Shown piece by piece: positions 35,781 to 48,408 of a DNA stretch of 64,000 nucleotides; positions within the stretch are counted from its first letter, which is position 1; each line of letters starts with the position of its first letter. Source of the DNA: Plectrocnemia conspersa (Eukaryota; Arthropoda; Insecta; Trichoptera; Polycentropodidae); the NCBI GenBank assembly GCA_009617715.1, contig VTFK01000155.1:868001-932000 (forward strand), written 5' to 3'. The notes beneath the pieces are model-generated. The model had not been told where the DNA came from. It saw only the letters and a program-made list of their open reading frames with translations, and did no database searches. The translations under genes and the position numbers were made by a program.

Positions 35781-38360
35781 CTTTCCACGTGGAGATTCGA
35801 GCTTCAGAGAAGTTTATGATAATAATATTGTAAAAATATACAAAATTATATATTATAATCTTCTAGGGGATTGCAAATTAAATAATAAAAAAATAAATAA
35901 GGCGAAGAAAAACATTTCCTGATATTTTCTCGTCATGTTGCCAGTAAATATATAGCTAAAAAAATAATAATAACTAATAACGCTTTAATGCTTTACATAC
36001 GGAATAAACAAATCAATAGAAAAATGTAAGATATGAATGGTTTTAAAATCTTCAAAGAAAATGATTAAATAACTTTGTTTTAATTATACGTTACTGTCAT
36101 ACGCTATTTATACTTGATGAAATTGTTCATTAAATTTTACAATATTTAAATCTAATTTAAAGAACATTATTGTTTTGTTCCTAATTATGTTATCTCAAGC
36201 ATCTTTAAGCATAAAAAAATAATAGTAAGAAAAGAATTCATTAAAGTTATTGACTATACTAGTGAAATATATATATACATTTATTCTTACCATAGTAACT
36301 TTAACTTCCAATTCACAGTAATTTTGTCTCATGGATTCAGGTATTTTGCGAACTTGCTTCATTCATTATCTAATCAATCAAAAAAATTGACGTGCTGAAA
36401 TTGCCATTGTTTAAAAAATGTTAATCAAAAGTATGTGTATTTTCAGAATCTATACTATATGTTTGTAATTTATATACTGATTTAATTGGATACGTTCTGT
36501 AAAAAAATCAAATCTCTAATATTCAATTCGCGAGTTTTTAGTAAGCACAATAAACAGAAGGATCCTCTTTGAGAATGATTATATAAATAGATATTAAATC
36601 TAATATTATATAATATAAGGTTGGTTGAGATCAAATATTTAATTAAATTGCTTTTATGGTAGGTATGTCAAACTTGTTTCATAACATAATATTAACATAA
36701 TTGAATAGTTGTTGTTTACTCGAAATTAATATAATATAACTTTACGTTTAATTAATATATAATGAAAGTTTGATTAAACATGGTTATCCATTTTATTTAT
36801 ATAAATAAATTTGTTTCTATAAACTAACGTACTCTAAAACTTGAAAAAAATAGTATACCTTTTTGTGTGTTTTTAAACATAAATCACATTTGCTCAAAGG
36901 AGATTTGTAGCATCGAGGAAGCATAGAAAAAATCCTCTTTGTATACGTCGCCGATTATTTGATTTTTATATTGCGGTACATATTCGGTCCGATTTTTTCA
37001 TGCATTCTATAATATAAAGTTTTTCGTTTATGTTAGTAATATTATATATATTTGTATTTATAGGCACTACACATAAACAATGCACGGCTGTGTGTATTTA
37101 ATATCAATAAAATGTTACGTTATTATGGGTTAAAACGAAATCGCAAATAAAACTATAAATCACGTAAAATGTTTCACCGCAAAACCAGCAAGCACTGTTT
37201 GATATGTGAAAAAAATATATACATATATATTAGAAAACATGAAGCATGAAAAAGTGGGTATAGCATATGATGTATGTAACGTTTTATAATGATATGTATA
37301 TATGCATTAGCATTTATAAGTTATGTACACGAAATAATTTGATAAACTTACGTTTAAAATAAACAGTATGCATAAAATTTCTGATCTTCTTTTTTGTTTT
37401 TTGTGAAAAACAAAATATGTATGAATAAACAAAACAATATATATAATATTTTTTTTAAATATAGATGGAACATTTAAATAAATTTTATGAATAAACTTAA
37501 TATATTATTATAAATTTATTTCATTTAAATAAATTTAGCTGCAATACAGAAAGTAGAACAGAACAAGATAGCTTCCTTTTCCAAAGATAGCTTTGTTTCT
37601 TGTAGATTGTAATAATATGTATTTTGTTAAAAACAGTTATAAGGCTTACTAAAAGTCAGTTATATTATATTAAAGACTCCTTTAAATATTAAATTTTTGA
37701 TTTTCCAATAGAGCTTTAAGGATTGGCAGAAGTTTATGTTTGGATATCAAGAGCTTTAAAAGCTTTTAATACTATGCACAAGGAAGCGATTATAAATTAT
37801 TTTCTTGTTACAACGAAATAACTATATGAATAATGATTTTATATTCTAATGAACATATAAACACAGCACAGTAAAAGACTAGGCCACGAAGACAGTTTTC
37901 AAATTGATTTTTCATCAAAACTGACTTGACAATTGCGTTTATAATTAGAAATATTTACAAGGTGGTAATCGCTTGTGAGTACCGCTAAAAAATATTTATT
38001 ATTTGGAAAGGATGTGTGCTAGACAATACGTCATATCCTGCGCATAGCATTATTGTTATTTTACCCTATGGTTACCGATCGCCATAGTGTCCATCTGGAC
38101 CGTTTTTTATTTAATATAATAATGCAGACTAAAATTCAAATGACTAAGAATCTCTAAATATTTATAACATGTATTATGTTCTTGCCTTGGAGTCTTCATA
38201 TATCTACCGCCGATAAACTGCAATGTGCACTGAACGATAAAAAATAAAAAAGAAGCGTTTTACACCACTATAGAGATAGAGAAAGAAAGTAAAGGATTGA
38301 GCAAACGTTTCGAATTGAAATAGCTCTCGCTTCTGCTATATACAATAAATTGAAGATGTA
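35781..38360. other. AT-rich non-coding stretch, no feature seen
   Basis: The most AT-rich long stretch of the window. ACTAGTGAAATATATATA at 36259 echoes one block of the family A unit, without the rest. Confidence 0.45.
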
Positions 38361-38645
38361 CTATACCTAACACCCGGCGGGTGCAAACTCCGCAAACCCG
38401 ACGATGTGGAACTTTTCATTACCACTTGCAGCGGCCATTTGTCAAACCTGCTAAGTCTCAGTGTATATAGGTAGGTTCATAGACGGCCATATGTAGCGCC
38501 AGATTGCCGGGCGCTCTGGCACCTACACATGTACCCTGTATGGAGACATACATAGGTACCACTGGTCGGGAGAAATATGCACAGTTTCCCTCTCGCTAGA
38601 CTCGAGCAACGCCGTGGTTTCATTACAATATAGCTACGGCTCAGT
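38361..38645. other. GC-rich island, possible old repeat
   Basis: GCGGCCATTTGTCAAACCTG (38431) faintly resembles AACGCCATTTGTTAAATCTT at 10419. TTTCCCTCTCGCTAGACTCG (38584) faintly resembles one arm of the family C palindrome. Both resemblances are short. No open frame. Confidence 0.25.
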
Positions 38646-38792
38646 TAACTTGTTTCGTTAACAGAAATTTCATTATGTCCTACCTCCATCTTGCATAATA
38701 TAATTTTTATTCGGAACGGCAATTAATTAGTAGAATATTAAAGATAGATAAATTTTACCCTTTGCATTATTATAAAAAAATAGGGTTAAGTG

Positions 38793-38808
38793 TTTTTTTT
38801 TTTTTTTT
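38793..38808. repeat. Poly(T) tract, 16 T
   Basis: An uninterrupted run of 16 T. It lies about 40 bp upstream of the family E fragment and could mark an old retroposed poly(A) tail on the opposite strand, though no attached element is identifiable. Confidence 0.6.
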
Positions 38809-38848
38809 GTATTATATTCTAAATAAAAATGTAATTTGTATATATGAA

Positions 38849-38925
38849 GTGTAATTTTGCAGCCAAAATAGACGCCAGAAAATCTGGTAACAGTTCATTG
38901 TTATTAAATACAATTTAACACAGAG
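38849..38925 (+). repeat. Interspersed repeat fragment (family E)
   Basis: GTGTAATTTTGCAGCCAAAA, TAGACGCCAGAAAATC and TGGTAACAGTTCATTG align with the starts of the copies at 32891 and 52740 on the opposite strand. Similarity stops at about 38915, so only the end module is kept. Confidence 0.6.
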
Positions 38926-41900
38926 AAATAGTGAATAGTCCACAAGTTGTATTTCATAGACTGAGTGCTAGCGTCTCCCGTGTGGATGCGGGTCTCTCTC
39001 GGTTTGCCTCGGATGCCGTTTGTTGATTAAGATCATTTAAAATCGTCCCCCGTCTCGAATAGCTTTATACTCTTAATTTTAGGCAGCTCTGGCGAATCAC
39101 ATATGCGGATGTTGGTGAATCGTTCAACCAATGAAATATGTATAATCACGCCTTGTTAAAATTCAATGTGGTTTTTACGCAGATTAGACGCATTGTCTAT
39201 CCCACACAAAAGGGTAGTTTTTTCAGGTGCTAACAAGTGTAAGATAGGTTGTCTGTGAAATTACGCAGTTGTTGTATTGAGTATTTTTTTTTTAATTATG
39301 CCTTTTGTCGAAATTAGTTTTCATAAAATTTATTTTAACTGTGCAGTTGTTTTGTCAGTCTCATGCAACAAATTTATAGATCGACGCAATTTAAATAAAA
39401 TAAATTAATTACCTTTTTATATTACACTTATAAAATATATATTAGTACTAACCAGACTCAAATAACGTCTTACTGGGGTCAAACCAGATAAAACCAGAAA
39501 GTATTATACTATTATACTAATTTTTCGAAACCCAATTTGAATAATTATCAAATAATCTGTAAGAATTAATGCAAAAATTGTAGAAATTAGCGAATCGATT
39601 CAATCAAGTGTGCCAGTTTCAGAACGTTAATTTTACTTAATTGACTATAGAATGAATAAAGAAAAGTGAACAGAGGATCAGTTATTCAGCTGCGTTCTTA
39701 AGTTAATCACCACAGCACATATGAACCATAATGGTCCTATTGTGCTGCTGAAAAATTATCACTGACACATACGTATTTCATTAAAACGGAGAGAATATTT
39801 TTATCTATTGAATCTAAACAAAGCCCCACCTTTGACATATTAATAAATGCTTTTCTCTCGGTAAATTTTATGTCAAAATATCGCAAATGAAGTATCCGAA
39901 ACATTTACATAAGTGTCTTCTCATTTTTATTTCTATAGCTCTTTGCGTATTATTATTTTTTTACAAAAACGTAAAAGCTTATTATTTTATCTTTAAAGCT
40001 TTGCATTTTTTAATTTGAATTTTTTTGAATAAGAAGAGCAATCTGCGAGCTTTACTATATTATTGTTTACATAAAAAAATATCTGATTATAATTGCGCTT
40101 ACCTTTAAATTTTAAATTCATTATTGTTTCAGTGACTTTTTCCAAAGTCACTGAAGGTTAAATAAATTATATTTGATAAGTTTCACTGATTGAACCATTT
40201 GATTTTTAAAGGTCAAATTTACAGAATTCTTTGGAATAATATATCTCTCAGCTGAGGTGGAAAATAATGTGTACAATCTCTGAATAATATCAAAAACGAC
40301 ATTGCAGTCATATTTTCTAATATAGCTTTAGGCATAGATTCAAATTCAGATTTGCGTCTTAAATTATTTTAATAAATTAAGTCCAGTTATTTTTACTTTA
40401 AGCTAGTTATTATTTATAAGCATATTACTGGTGTCAAATATAATTAATAATAAATAAAAGCAAATATAATTTGACACAAAACTGAGTTTAATTATCATTT
40501 TAGAGAAATGTTTCTAATGTGACTTCAAAGTGACAACGTTAACAATTTCGCAAAACGGACTTTCATGGATTATCCTCGGAAGCTTAAAGCATTAGCTGAA
40601 ATACGGATCGACACATACTTCGCTGTACATCCCGTCGCTAAAATAGCATTTATAACTTGTTTGATGAGTGACAAGCTTTATTATTATACAATACTACCAT
40701 TGTATTTTATTATTATACAATACTACCTAAATTTAACAATTTAACCGACAATATATGTAGTTTTTTCAAAATACGATTTAAAATGCATTTTTAGAATGTT
40801 AACATTTTTAATTTATAAAGTGACCGCTTTATATTAAAGTGAGATAACAATTTAATTTTTAAGCCTCTTGAGCACTGCTGACCAGTCGCCGGGCACAAAG
40901 TCGTTTGCAACCACTAGACGAGGGTATATACGAGCAGAGGTAGATAAGTTCTCGGATTTAAGGTGAACCACAACACAAAACATCTAAAAGTAAAGAACTC
41001 GGTACAAGAGAATACTCGATTGAATATGAAACAACTTGCAACGATCATCAGCAAAACTGATCTCATCATCTCCACAATGAATTGTTATCGTGTTAATGTA
41101 TTGGAATATTTTAAATTAGTTAGGGTATAATAAACATTAGCAATCTTTCTGCATCCTATATTATACCTACAGTATTGTGAATCATGATTCTCGTTTAGTC
41201 ATTTGAATAGCTGAGATCGGTCACAATATTAAGAGTCAACCACTTTTATTAGTCTTCAAATCTTTCGTCAACCAAATCACTAAAAACTATAAGCAAATAA
41301 TTTATTCTAAAAAAACGACCACAATAGTCGAAAACTAAACCTTCATATCCAACAGGTTGATAATTTTGAATTTTTGTAAACGTACGTTTATTTTAGAGGT
41401 TTCCTCTTATTACGTAATACAATACATATATAGTACAAACGTATGTAGTATGTACAATTGTACATATATATTTTTATCAATAATCAAATTCATGTTTTAT
41501 GAAAAAGGTTTCTCTTTTTATTTTATTTTTTCTACCGCCACACGTATACATATATATATTATATATTATATTGAGCCTCTTATCTAACTGTATACGCTGC
41601 TTTACATACTTTTGTCGGTGTACAATCTCTCGGCGCTCTCGGTTGTCGGAATCCTCACATACATATAAATAACATGAACGGAAATGCATTACATAAATAA
41701 AATCCGTAAATATGAAGAAAACTTACGACATCCGAAATATGGTATTATTTTTACGGGCCCGTATAATGTCAAATCTGAGGGGGCATAAAGTGTGCCAAAC
41801 TATGTTTCTGTTACGTTATGCCTAACGTGGTGCCGTTAACCCGAGCTTTATAACAAGGCTTTAATTAGACGATCGCTATCGTTATAATCTAACGACGTAA

Positions 41901-42190
41901 CAACACGATACTTGTCTGTTTTTATTATTGTGCAGGTCAGGAAGGAGATTTAATTTCATGTTAAAGCTCCTAAGAGTTTTGTAAGTAATCGATTTTGTAC
42001 ACTATTGAGATTAAAATCATGTTCTTTGTATACCTAAATATATAGTATAACCATTCATTTGAATACATATTCATGTTAAATATATTTTTGTGCTTTTTTT
42101 ATAATAAATAATACATCAGACTAACATAAGTAAAGGAATTAATAACTCAAATCATGCTGTCAAAAATAGATTTCGTTCTTAGTTGGTCCA
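38926..42190. other. AT-rich non-coding stretch with two small repeats
   Basis: A 12-bp hairpin lies at 40128-40155 (TTCAGTGACTTT and its exact complement, 4-base loop). TTATTATTATACAATACTACC is repeated at 40678 and 40707. Slight GC rises at 38940-39060, 40860-40930 and 41610-41900 have no coding frame. Confidence 0.4.
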
Positions 42191-42194
42191 AAGT

Positions 42195-42290
42195 AAACGG
42201 CGCCAATACGATTTTATTGCTTTTGACGTGAATTTTTGACTTCTGAGAAGGGATAATTGTTTTTTGCGCTCTTCTATTGGTCAAAATTAC
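42195..42290 (+). repeat. Left-end copy of short inverted-repeat element (family B)
   Basis: ACGGCGCCAATACGATTTTA, TTGCTTTTGACGTGAATTTT and CTTCTGAGAAGGGATAAT match 6634-6692 closely. No right end like 6766-6793 is seen downstream, so the copy is truncated or continues into diverged sequence. The 3' half also matches 17280-17335. Confidence 0.6.
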
Positions 42291-43009
42291 ACAGTTAATT
42301 TAAATAAAAATATCTTAAAACCGGGTTATAAATTCGCCCTAATTTGGGGTTTATATAATTTTTTTGTTAGAAATCTGACTAATATGGCACACTCATACCT
42401 AATATTTACACACATATATCATACTTATACATACAAGATTGTCCCAAAATTCAAGAGAAATATTTATTTGTGCATCCCATGAGGGAAATTTGGATCGGGT
42501 ACTTGAGGGAAAATCTCAGGTATACGGGCACTCTCCTCGATTGAGTCCGAGCCTTTACGAACGATCAGTATGTTACAGAAGTGCACTTTGTTATTTACTC
42601 GTGTCACGGACGAAAATGCAGAGGAAAGTCGGGCAGTGTTCAGCAATTTAATTTTGCGTAAAACTTGCTTTAAAAACGTAAGACATGACAGTGTATGGAG
42701 AAACTAAGTCCAAGTATTTTTTTTCTGGTGCAGATCGTATCATATAATTTTAATATTTACTTTGAACGAATGTACAATATTTTTTCGTTTTTTTTTACTA
42801 CCAATTAATTATTAATAAAAAAATAATCCCGGTGTTTTTTTCTCTCGGTAATACCGGTATTATTGCAATCCCAATTTACACTTATTCACTGATTGAAGAT
42901 GACGAGAATAAGAATGTAATATATTGTACCATAACGCTTTTTGAGTTACGTGCCCATTCATTAATAAAGCAATTTGTGACATAAACCTTTATTTCTGTTT
43001 AAATGTCAA
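42291..43009. other. Non-coding stretch with a small GC-rich island
   Basis: 42439-42651 is open on plus (70 codons) and 42464-42646 on minus (60 codons), with raised GC. Neither reading is recognisable. The remainder is AT-rich. Confidence 0.3.
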
Positions 43010-43210
43010 TCAAAAGCCCTCAACAGAAGCATTTCTGGTTAAAACTGGAATTTTGCCAGGGAAAATACTTATATACAATACATCTACATTACTGCTGACG
43101 GTAGCAGGTTGTCGATCGATCACATTTACAGCGACTTTTTGTAAAGACAACGAATCAAATTTTTCATGAATACTCTTAAGAAATTTCAGATCATTAGCAT
43201 ACCATACCAC
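43010..43210 (-). other. Coding-like open frame, 66 codons, unidentified
   Basis: The minus frame reads with a varied, protein-like composition (for example NVIDRQPATVSSNVDVLYIS) and ends at a stop at 43010. It abuts the 5' end of the SINE at 43211, which may have interrupted an older coding or transposon sequence. No homologous domain recognised. Chance ORF cannot be excluded. Confidence 0.2.
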
Positions 43211-43460
43211 TGGTATGGTATAGTGTCAGTAACTATTACCTAAAAAGCTTGAGTTCGATTCCCATATGAACATTTTTTTTTATTTATATAATATCTGAAA
43301 ATTGTAGTTAATAATTATTATATAATTTTAATTTTGATTGATCATCACAAGCTAGTTGATGCAAAGTGATTTTAAGCTGTAATAATACAATTAATAAAAT
43401 ATGGTACTGATTTACAGACTTTGATTTCAATCTAGTATCTCACTAAAAATAGTACGTCAT
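43211..43460 (+). mobile_element. tRNA-derived SINE, best-preserved copy (family D)
   Basis: The A-box region TGGTATAGTGTCAG (43216) and B box GAGTTCGATTCCC (43251) are at tRNA-like spacing, giving the internal pol III promoter. A T-rich run and an AT-rich middle with GATTGATCATCACA follow. The tail module contains AGCTGTAATAATACAATTAA and TTTACAGACTTTGATTTC, shared with 16.82-16.90 kb. Total length is about 250 bp. It is non-coding and would depend on a LINE for movement; which one is unknown, since the tail matches none of the LINE pieces here. Confidence 0.75.
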
Positions 43461-44717
43461 TGATATAGAAAAGAACGAGTAGAGAGTTAATATTATACCA
43501 CTGCGGTACTCCACAACCAGCAAAAAACTATCAAAACGATTACAAATAAATCACTCAATAGACTCGAGAAAAGATTTTCTGAAAAAACTAAGCTTTGTTG
43601 AATGCTTTACGAAAGTCGCTGTAGCTCTGTATTTATACCACTAAAGACCGTGTTGTTATTTCACTTAAATCTACCAACAGTAATTTTTAATATAATTATA
43701 TTAAAATAGTTAACAACTTAAAAAGCTGAAGAAACGTTTTCAATGCACAATTTATTACCATTTTTTTTGACCGAAATAACTTCTATCTTCACGATTAAGA
43801 AAACGATACAGGTTTCAGTGACAAATAAAAAATAGATCAAAAAGCGAGGAGATTGACCTGTCAATCCATCAATATAACATCTGGAATTGATTAATTTTCA
43901 TTAGAGCTACACAATTTGAGCGTTATAAAATATGTTTTAAATTATAAGATTGCCCGATACTAAACTCTCGATTTTAATTGCGGAAAAATATATCTGAAAG
44001 TCATAATATGATATGATGGCGTTGTTTTATTGTAATATTGTAAAATATAGAGAATACTAAACATATTTAATAATGGATCAAACCTTGATCGTTTTTATTT
44101 ATTTATATTTTCTGTATGTACACCTGAAATACAGTTTTCACGTCTTTCTAGATTTGCACTGCTATGACTTTATATTTGTTGTTTGCAAAAAAAGCAATTT
44201 ACCTTGTCTTCGAAGAAAAACCACGGCGTATTTCATTCCGGCGGAAAAGGTCAATAAAGCCAAGATTAACTAGTTTTTAATGCGCCTTTTTTTTTTTTTT
44301 CTCCTTTATTTATTTATACTATAATCGAATAAACAAACTCGAGCGCCATTTTGTTTTTCCGGCTCGCAGTGGCGCCTCGCAAAAATGAAATCACATTTAT
44401 ACGCTTTCATGCAACCGACACACATATTTGCAATATAAGAAAGTACGAGGGGGCTAAAATGGAGTAGTGCTACGGGGAACTTGCCAACGGATACGTTGTG
44501 GGTTTTTATAATGCATAAAATCTTTAAAACCACCGCAAAACCGGAGCAGATCAAAGTATAGCTCTAGACATGGAACTTGTCCTATTGCAATAGTGTGAGT
44601 AAATATGTATACTAATCTGCACTGATTGGACCCTGTAAAATAATTTTTGACGTAAAGACTTTTTAGTGGACGGCGATAACATAGGGATGGTTTAGGATCA
44701 AGCGGTAGCGGCGAAAT
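43461..44717. other. AT-rich non-coding stretch
   Basis: Contains a T14 run at 44287-44300 and a GC-richer pocket at 44330-44480 with an 82-codon minus frame (44306-44554) rich in Cys and Val. That frame has no recognised motif. Nothing else supported. Confidence 0.35.
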
Positions 44718-44858
44718 ACTTTCCCTCTCGCTCGCTCGTGTGTTAAGTGACTAGAGTGAGTGAGAGATAGGGCATTCGGACCGTATCCCCTTATCGCTCA
44801 CACACTCTCGTCACTTAACACGCGAGCGAGCGAAAGGGAATGTATCTCACCATACGCG
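44718..44858. mobile_element. Large GC-rich palindrome (family C), upstream of transposase remnant
   Basis: The left arm 44718-44772 (TTCCCTCTCGCTCGCTCG...TTAAGTGACTAGAGTG) and right arm 44787-44843 (CTCTCGTCACTTAACACG...GAGCGAAAGGGAATG) are reverse complements over about 55 bp with roughly seven mismatches, around a 14-bp centre. The right side continues TATCTCACCATACGCGC as at 12.4 kb. The right-arm core is the module inside the elements at 25.8 and 61.6 kb. It could act as transposase-binding DNA or promoter for the remnant starting about 150 bp downstream. Confidence 0.75.
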
Positions 44859-45012
44859 CCTGTTGGTGTTAGGTAGAATGGGTGTGAGTCAGTAGGCAAT
44901 TGGCACAGAGCGAAGCTGTCGTCTGTTGAGTACACGGTGTTTATCAAGTATTGAGACGTCGGAATACAGCAAATTAGGGCAAGGAAGAGCATTATCGGGA
45001 CAAACTAAAGAA

Positions 45013-45293
45013 ATGGCTCTAACCGTATATACATATTTTAAAAAGATGGACGATACTAGCAAATCGGTAATTATTGATAAAATGACAATAGATTCAGTAA
45101 AAAAACTAGTGGAAGAAAAAATAAATATCATAACTGCCAACGAATGGAGTAATGTCTGCCGAAATGCAATAAAAAATGAAAAAAATATGAAATCAACGAT
45201 ATTGCCATGGACGATATTATGAATAATATGAATTTAGTATTTAGTGTAAACGAAGATTCGGACTCTAGTTCAGAAGATTCCTTTGACGGATAG
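45013..45293 (+). pseudogene. Internally deleted transposase-like ORF remnant
   Basis: The frame is open from 44926 without an ATG; the first ATG is 45013 (MALTVYTYFKKMDD). It is preceded in frame by LSGQTKEM, like the LSGxxKxxVxxVYxxF opening of insect DDE transposases that begin with an HTH region. The frame then passes straight to EWSNVCRNAIKNE, which resembles the extreme C-terminal part of such proteins. A frameshift near 45180 then gives an acidic tail, NEDSDSSSEDSFDG, and a stop. N- and C-terminal pieces joined without a catalytic core suggest an internally deleted, non-autonomous copy. The family is inferred by wording, not by catalytic residues. Confidence 0.45.
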
Positions 45294-47209
45294 ATTATTT
45301 TGTCTGCAATTTTTGTATTAATTATATATGTATGTATTTTTTATAATTTGTGTTGTTGTGATTTATATTTAAATAAAATATTTTTAAGTTAATAATCTAC
45401 CTTGGCTTTTACATAATTCTTACACTAAGATATATAATAAACCAAAATTCTGGAAACTTCTTTATCTTTGTTTTATCTTCATGCGATCCCTTTAGTTAAC
45501 TGATAAGTTATTTTTATGTGACAAAAAGGTAAAATTAGGACGCACTCAAGGTTGTCATTCACGTATTTAATACATTTTTAAATTGTCATAATTTCTAAAG
45601 TATTTAATATAATTTAATAAAATTTTAAATTCTAAATTCACCATATACATACCAAGTTTACAAATTCTAAAGATCCATGGAAGAACCATTGATATTAGTT
45701 TAGTAAAACTATCACAATGCGACAAGTAAGACAAAAAAAATCCCTTCCGCCAGCCCCATGTTAATAAACAATCCCTATCCAGGTATAAAAAATGGTTTGA
45801 ACATAATTGCAAAAAAAAAACTGTCCATTGAAAATCTGACATAAATACGATCTGTTTCATTTATTATTTAAAAATAAATGCTACAAAAAAATAATATTAG
45901 AAAATAAATTAATAACAAAATGTAAAACATTCATCAAACACCCTGTGACTCACACACACGCAATCGGACAAGTTCTGAGTCTAGAGCTCTACGTAGATAC
46001 GAGCTGCTCATGGTTCTCGTTATAAATTTGGTCGGTTTTAAATTTTCATATTGCGCTAAATTATTATAATACTCCTTTTGACGCGTACCCTAAAATGTAT
46101 ACACACTCATGTTTGCTAAAATTCTTAATTAATATTCAAATAAGGCGAGCATAAATTAAACGGAGCTTATACATATTTCTCCATGTGTCAATTACTTTTT
46201 AAAGCCCGAGTATTTATATTATATAGTTCGTGAAAAAGCATCTTATGTATTTTCACAAAATAAATATTGCAATCTTCCTTTTATACGATCTATGAAGGGT
46301 GTTCTCTCAAATCCAATATGCATAATATATTATGTGTACACTCGTACAAATATGGCCGCCATATTGCTATTTGTATACAGTCGCGTGTTATTCCATGTTT
46401 ACAAATTCAAGGATGAAAATGTTTCATGAGTTTATTCGAATAATGCAAAACGATAGATATCAGCAAATAAGTATTTGTTATAAGTTTTTATTTTTATTAC
46501 AATGATAGCACAATATATACGATTTTACACTAAATTAAAACCGGAGCTTAATAGTTTAAACCCATTTTGCACGAGTTGCTTCATAATATATTCATGCATA
46601 TAAAACCATTTAAAAATGACCGTCGCATCGCATCGCAGCGAAAGCTTCAAAGCTGCTTTTCCAATTAAAATGATTAATTCTCCTTTACTGAAGGGAATTT
46701 ATCAATTCCATTAAACTAATGAAAATTAACAACATTCTCAATCATAATGTATGACATTAAAATAAATGTCATGCCAGTAAATATAATACGCTATTTATAA
46801 CAAGCAACAGTGTATAATATATAATGCATAGTTATTCGTATTGATACACCCTCATCAACCATCGACTGTTAGATCGAGTAGTTGATAATAATAGAAATTA
46901 CGCTAATAATGTCAATATGAAAGTGTAAAACTAGCAATAACGTTATAAAATATTCAAACCTGGATGTTATTGATAATCATGTTTCGTGATTATGATTGAT
47001 TTTGTACGTTTATGCTAAAAATACGCCTTATTTTCTAAATTAATTTATCTCTCAACGAAAAAATTAATGATTCAAATCTATGTTGATTCTAATGCTACGG
47101 TGGTGATTTTATAAAGCTTTAATTATACAATAATATAAGAGAAAAATATATGTACACATATTATAAAATATGTAGCATTATGTACCATTAATAAATACTG
47201 CCAATCACT
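45294..47209. other. AT-rich non-coding stretch
   Basis: AATAAA at 45373 could be the polyadenylation signal of the transposase remnant. A minus frame of 97 codons (45567-45860) is rich in Phe, Leu and Tyr and shows no motif. 45960-46020 and 46610-46650 are slightly GC-richer. No shared repeat. Confidence 0.35.
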
Positions 47210-47224
47210 TGATGTACACTAAAA

Positions 47225-47340
47225 TATCATCAACGAACGACTCGCTAATAATCGAATCATCGACGACCACAGCGAAGACTCTCAAACCGAGGTTCATTCG
47301 ATGAACTCTCAAGATCCGCCAATTGAACTTAGTCACTAGT
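47225..47340 (-). repeat. Probable diverged fragment of family E
   Basis: On the minus strand GTGGTCGTCGATGATTC and ATTTTAGTGTACATCAAG align with GTGGTCGTCGTTGATTG and CATTTTAGTGCTTGCCAG within the copy that starts at 52740. Only the inner part of the family is represented, so this is less certain than the other three. Confidence 0.4.
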
Positions 47341-47624
47341 ACCGAAAAAGATTATATGTATAAACAGAAAAAATAATAAAAATGGTGAATGTGCCATATA
47401 GCAACAATTATATCTGATTTATAAAATCAGCCAAAGTATACCCATTTACGTCAATAATTTTAAGCAGCAAAAATGATTTGCCTAGTATTATATTTTTTTT
47501 ATTACAAATGGCCATTATACAATTAAATTAAAAAAAATAAAAACAGTTTTGGTGCACATATGCAATATATGAGAAATCACTAAGAACATCATTGTGTTAG
47601 TCAAGTTCGTTGAAAAAAAAATGA

Positions 47625-48408
47625 CTTGTAGAGTACGCTCGGGATAAGGATTCCGGTTTGTTATTGTGTGCGTGAACTGTGTGGCTCGAAACTATATGTT
47701 TATTTTACATACATAAATCTGAGCTAAGTTGGAAATTTCAACGGACAATTAAAAATATATTATATAATCGAAGAAACCAGACATTGATGTCATTAATTAA
47801 ATATTTGCAAAATTCAAAATTTTTTCACTAGTCAAAAAAATAACGAAGTCTTTAGCTATTCTTCAAAAAAAAAAAGATATAAAATGGGGGAAAGAAATTG
47901 TTCCAGATTGTTTAATGGAAAAAACGACACTATTAAATCATTAGAATCCATTGAATAAATTAAAAAATTATCATTCAACGATAAGAATAATAACTTTTAA
48001 CATTCCAGAAGAATATAAAAAAAACCAACAACGTACGGATTAATGGAAAATAATTAAAATATTTTAATCCACGGGTAAGAGAACGAATTTATATGTATAT
48101 TTGAAGCCTTGATATTTATTAATACAGATATAACAAATTTTGTTTTTTAAAATTTATTTTAAAAATATGGCACGAGTTTATCTACCCATGGGACAGTGGG
48201 ATAGATTGAAACCATATGACAAAATTATTTTAAATATGAGAAATCGAACTTCTGCGTTACTTTAATGACGAACACCAGCGTTGATGAAAGCGACTGTATT
48301 AAAATTAGCGAGACAACGAAGTACACGCTACATCGCTTCTCCCTCTCATATACATGTACACGCACACAATAACAAACCGGAATCCTTATCCCGAGCGTAC
48401 TCTACAAG
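47625..48408. mobile_element. DNA element with perfect 50-bp terminal inverted repeats (family F)
   Basis: 47625-47674 (CTTGTAGAGTACGCTCGGGA...) and 48359-48408 are exact reverse complements over all 50 bases; complementarity ends abruptly outside. The 784-bp element is AT-rich inside. A short frame 48167-48265 (31 codons, MARVYLPMGQWDRLKPYDK) looks protein-like but is unrecognised, and a peptide ITFNIPEEYKKNQQR is readable near 48000. These may be scraps of a transposase. Identical ends in otherwise decayed DNA imply recent insertion or sequence exchange between the ends. No target duplication was evident. Confidence 0.8.

Noticed and set aside
38361..38645. Fifth copy of the family C palindrome suggested by TTTCCCTCTCGCT
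   Set aside because: Similarity covers about 20 bp only and the opposite arm is absent.
45567..45860. 97-codon minus-strand ORF near the transposase remnant
   Set aside because: Phe/Leu/Tyr-rich composition typical of AT-rich chance ORFs; no motif and no continuity with the remnant.
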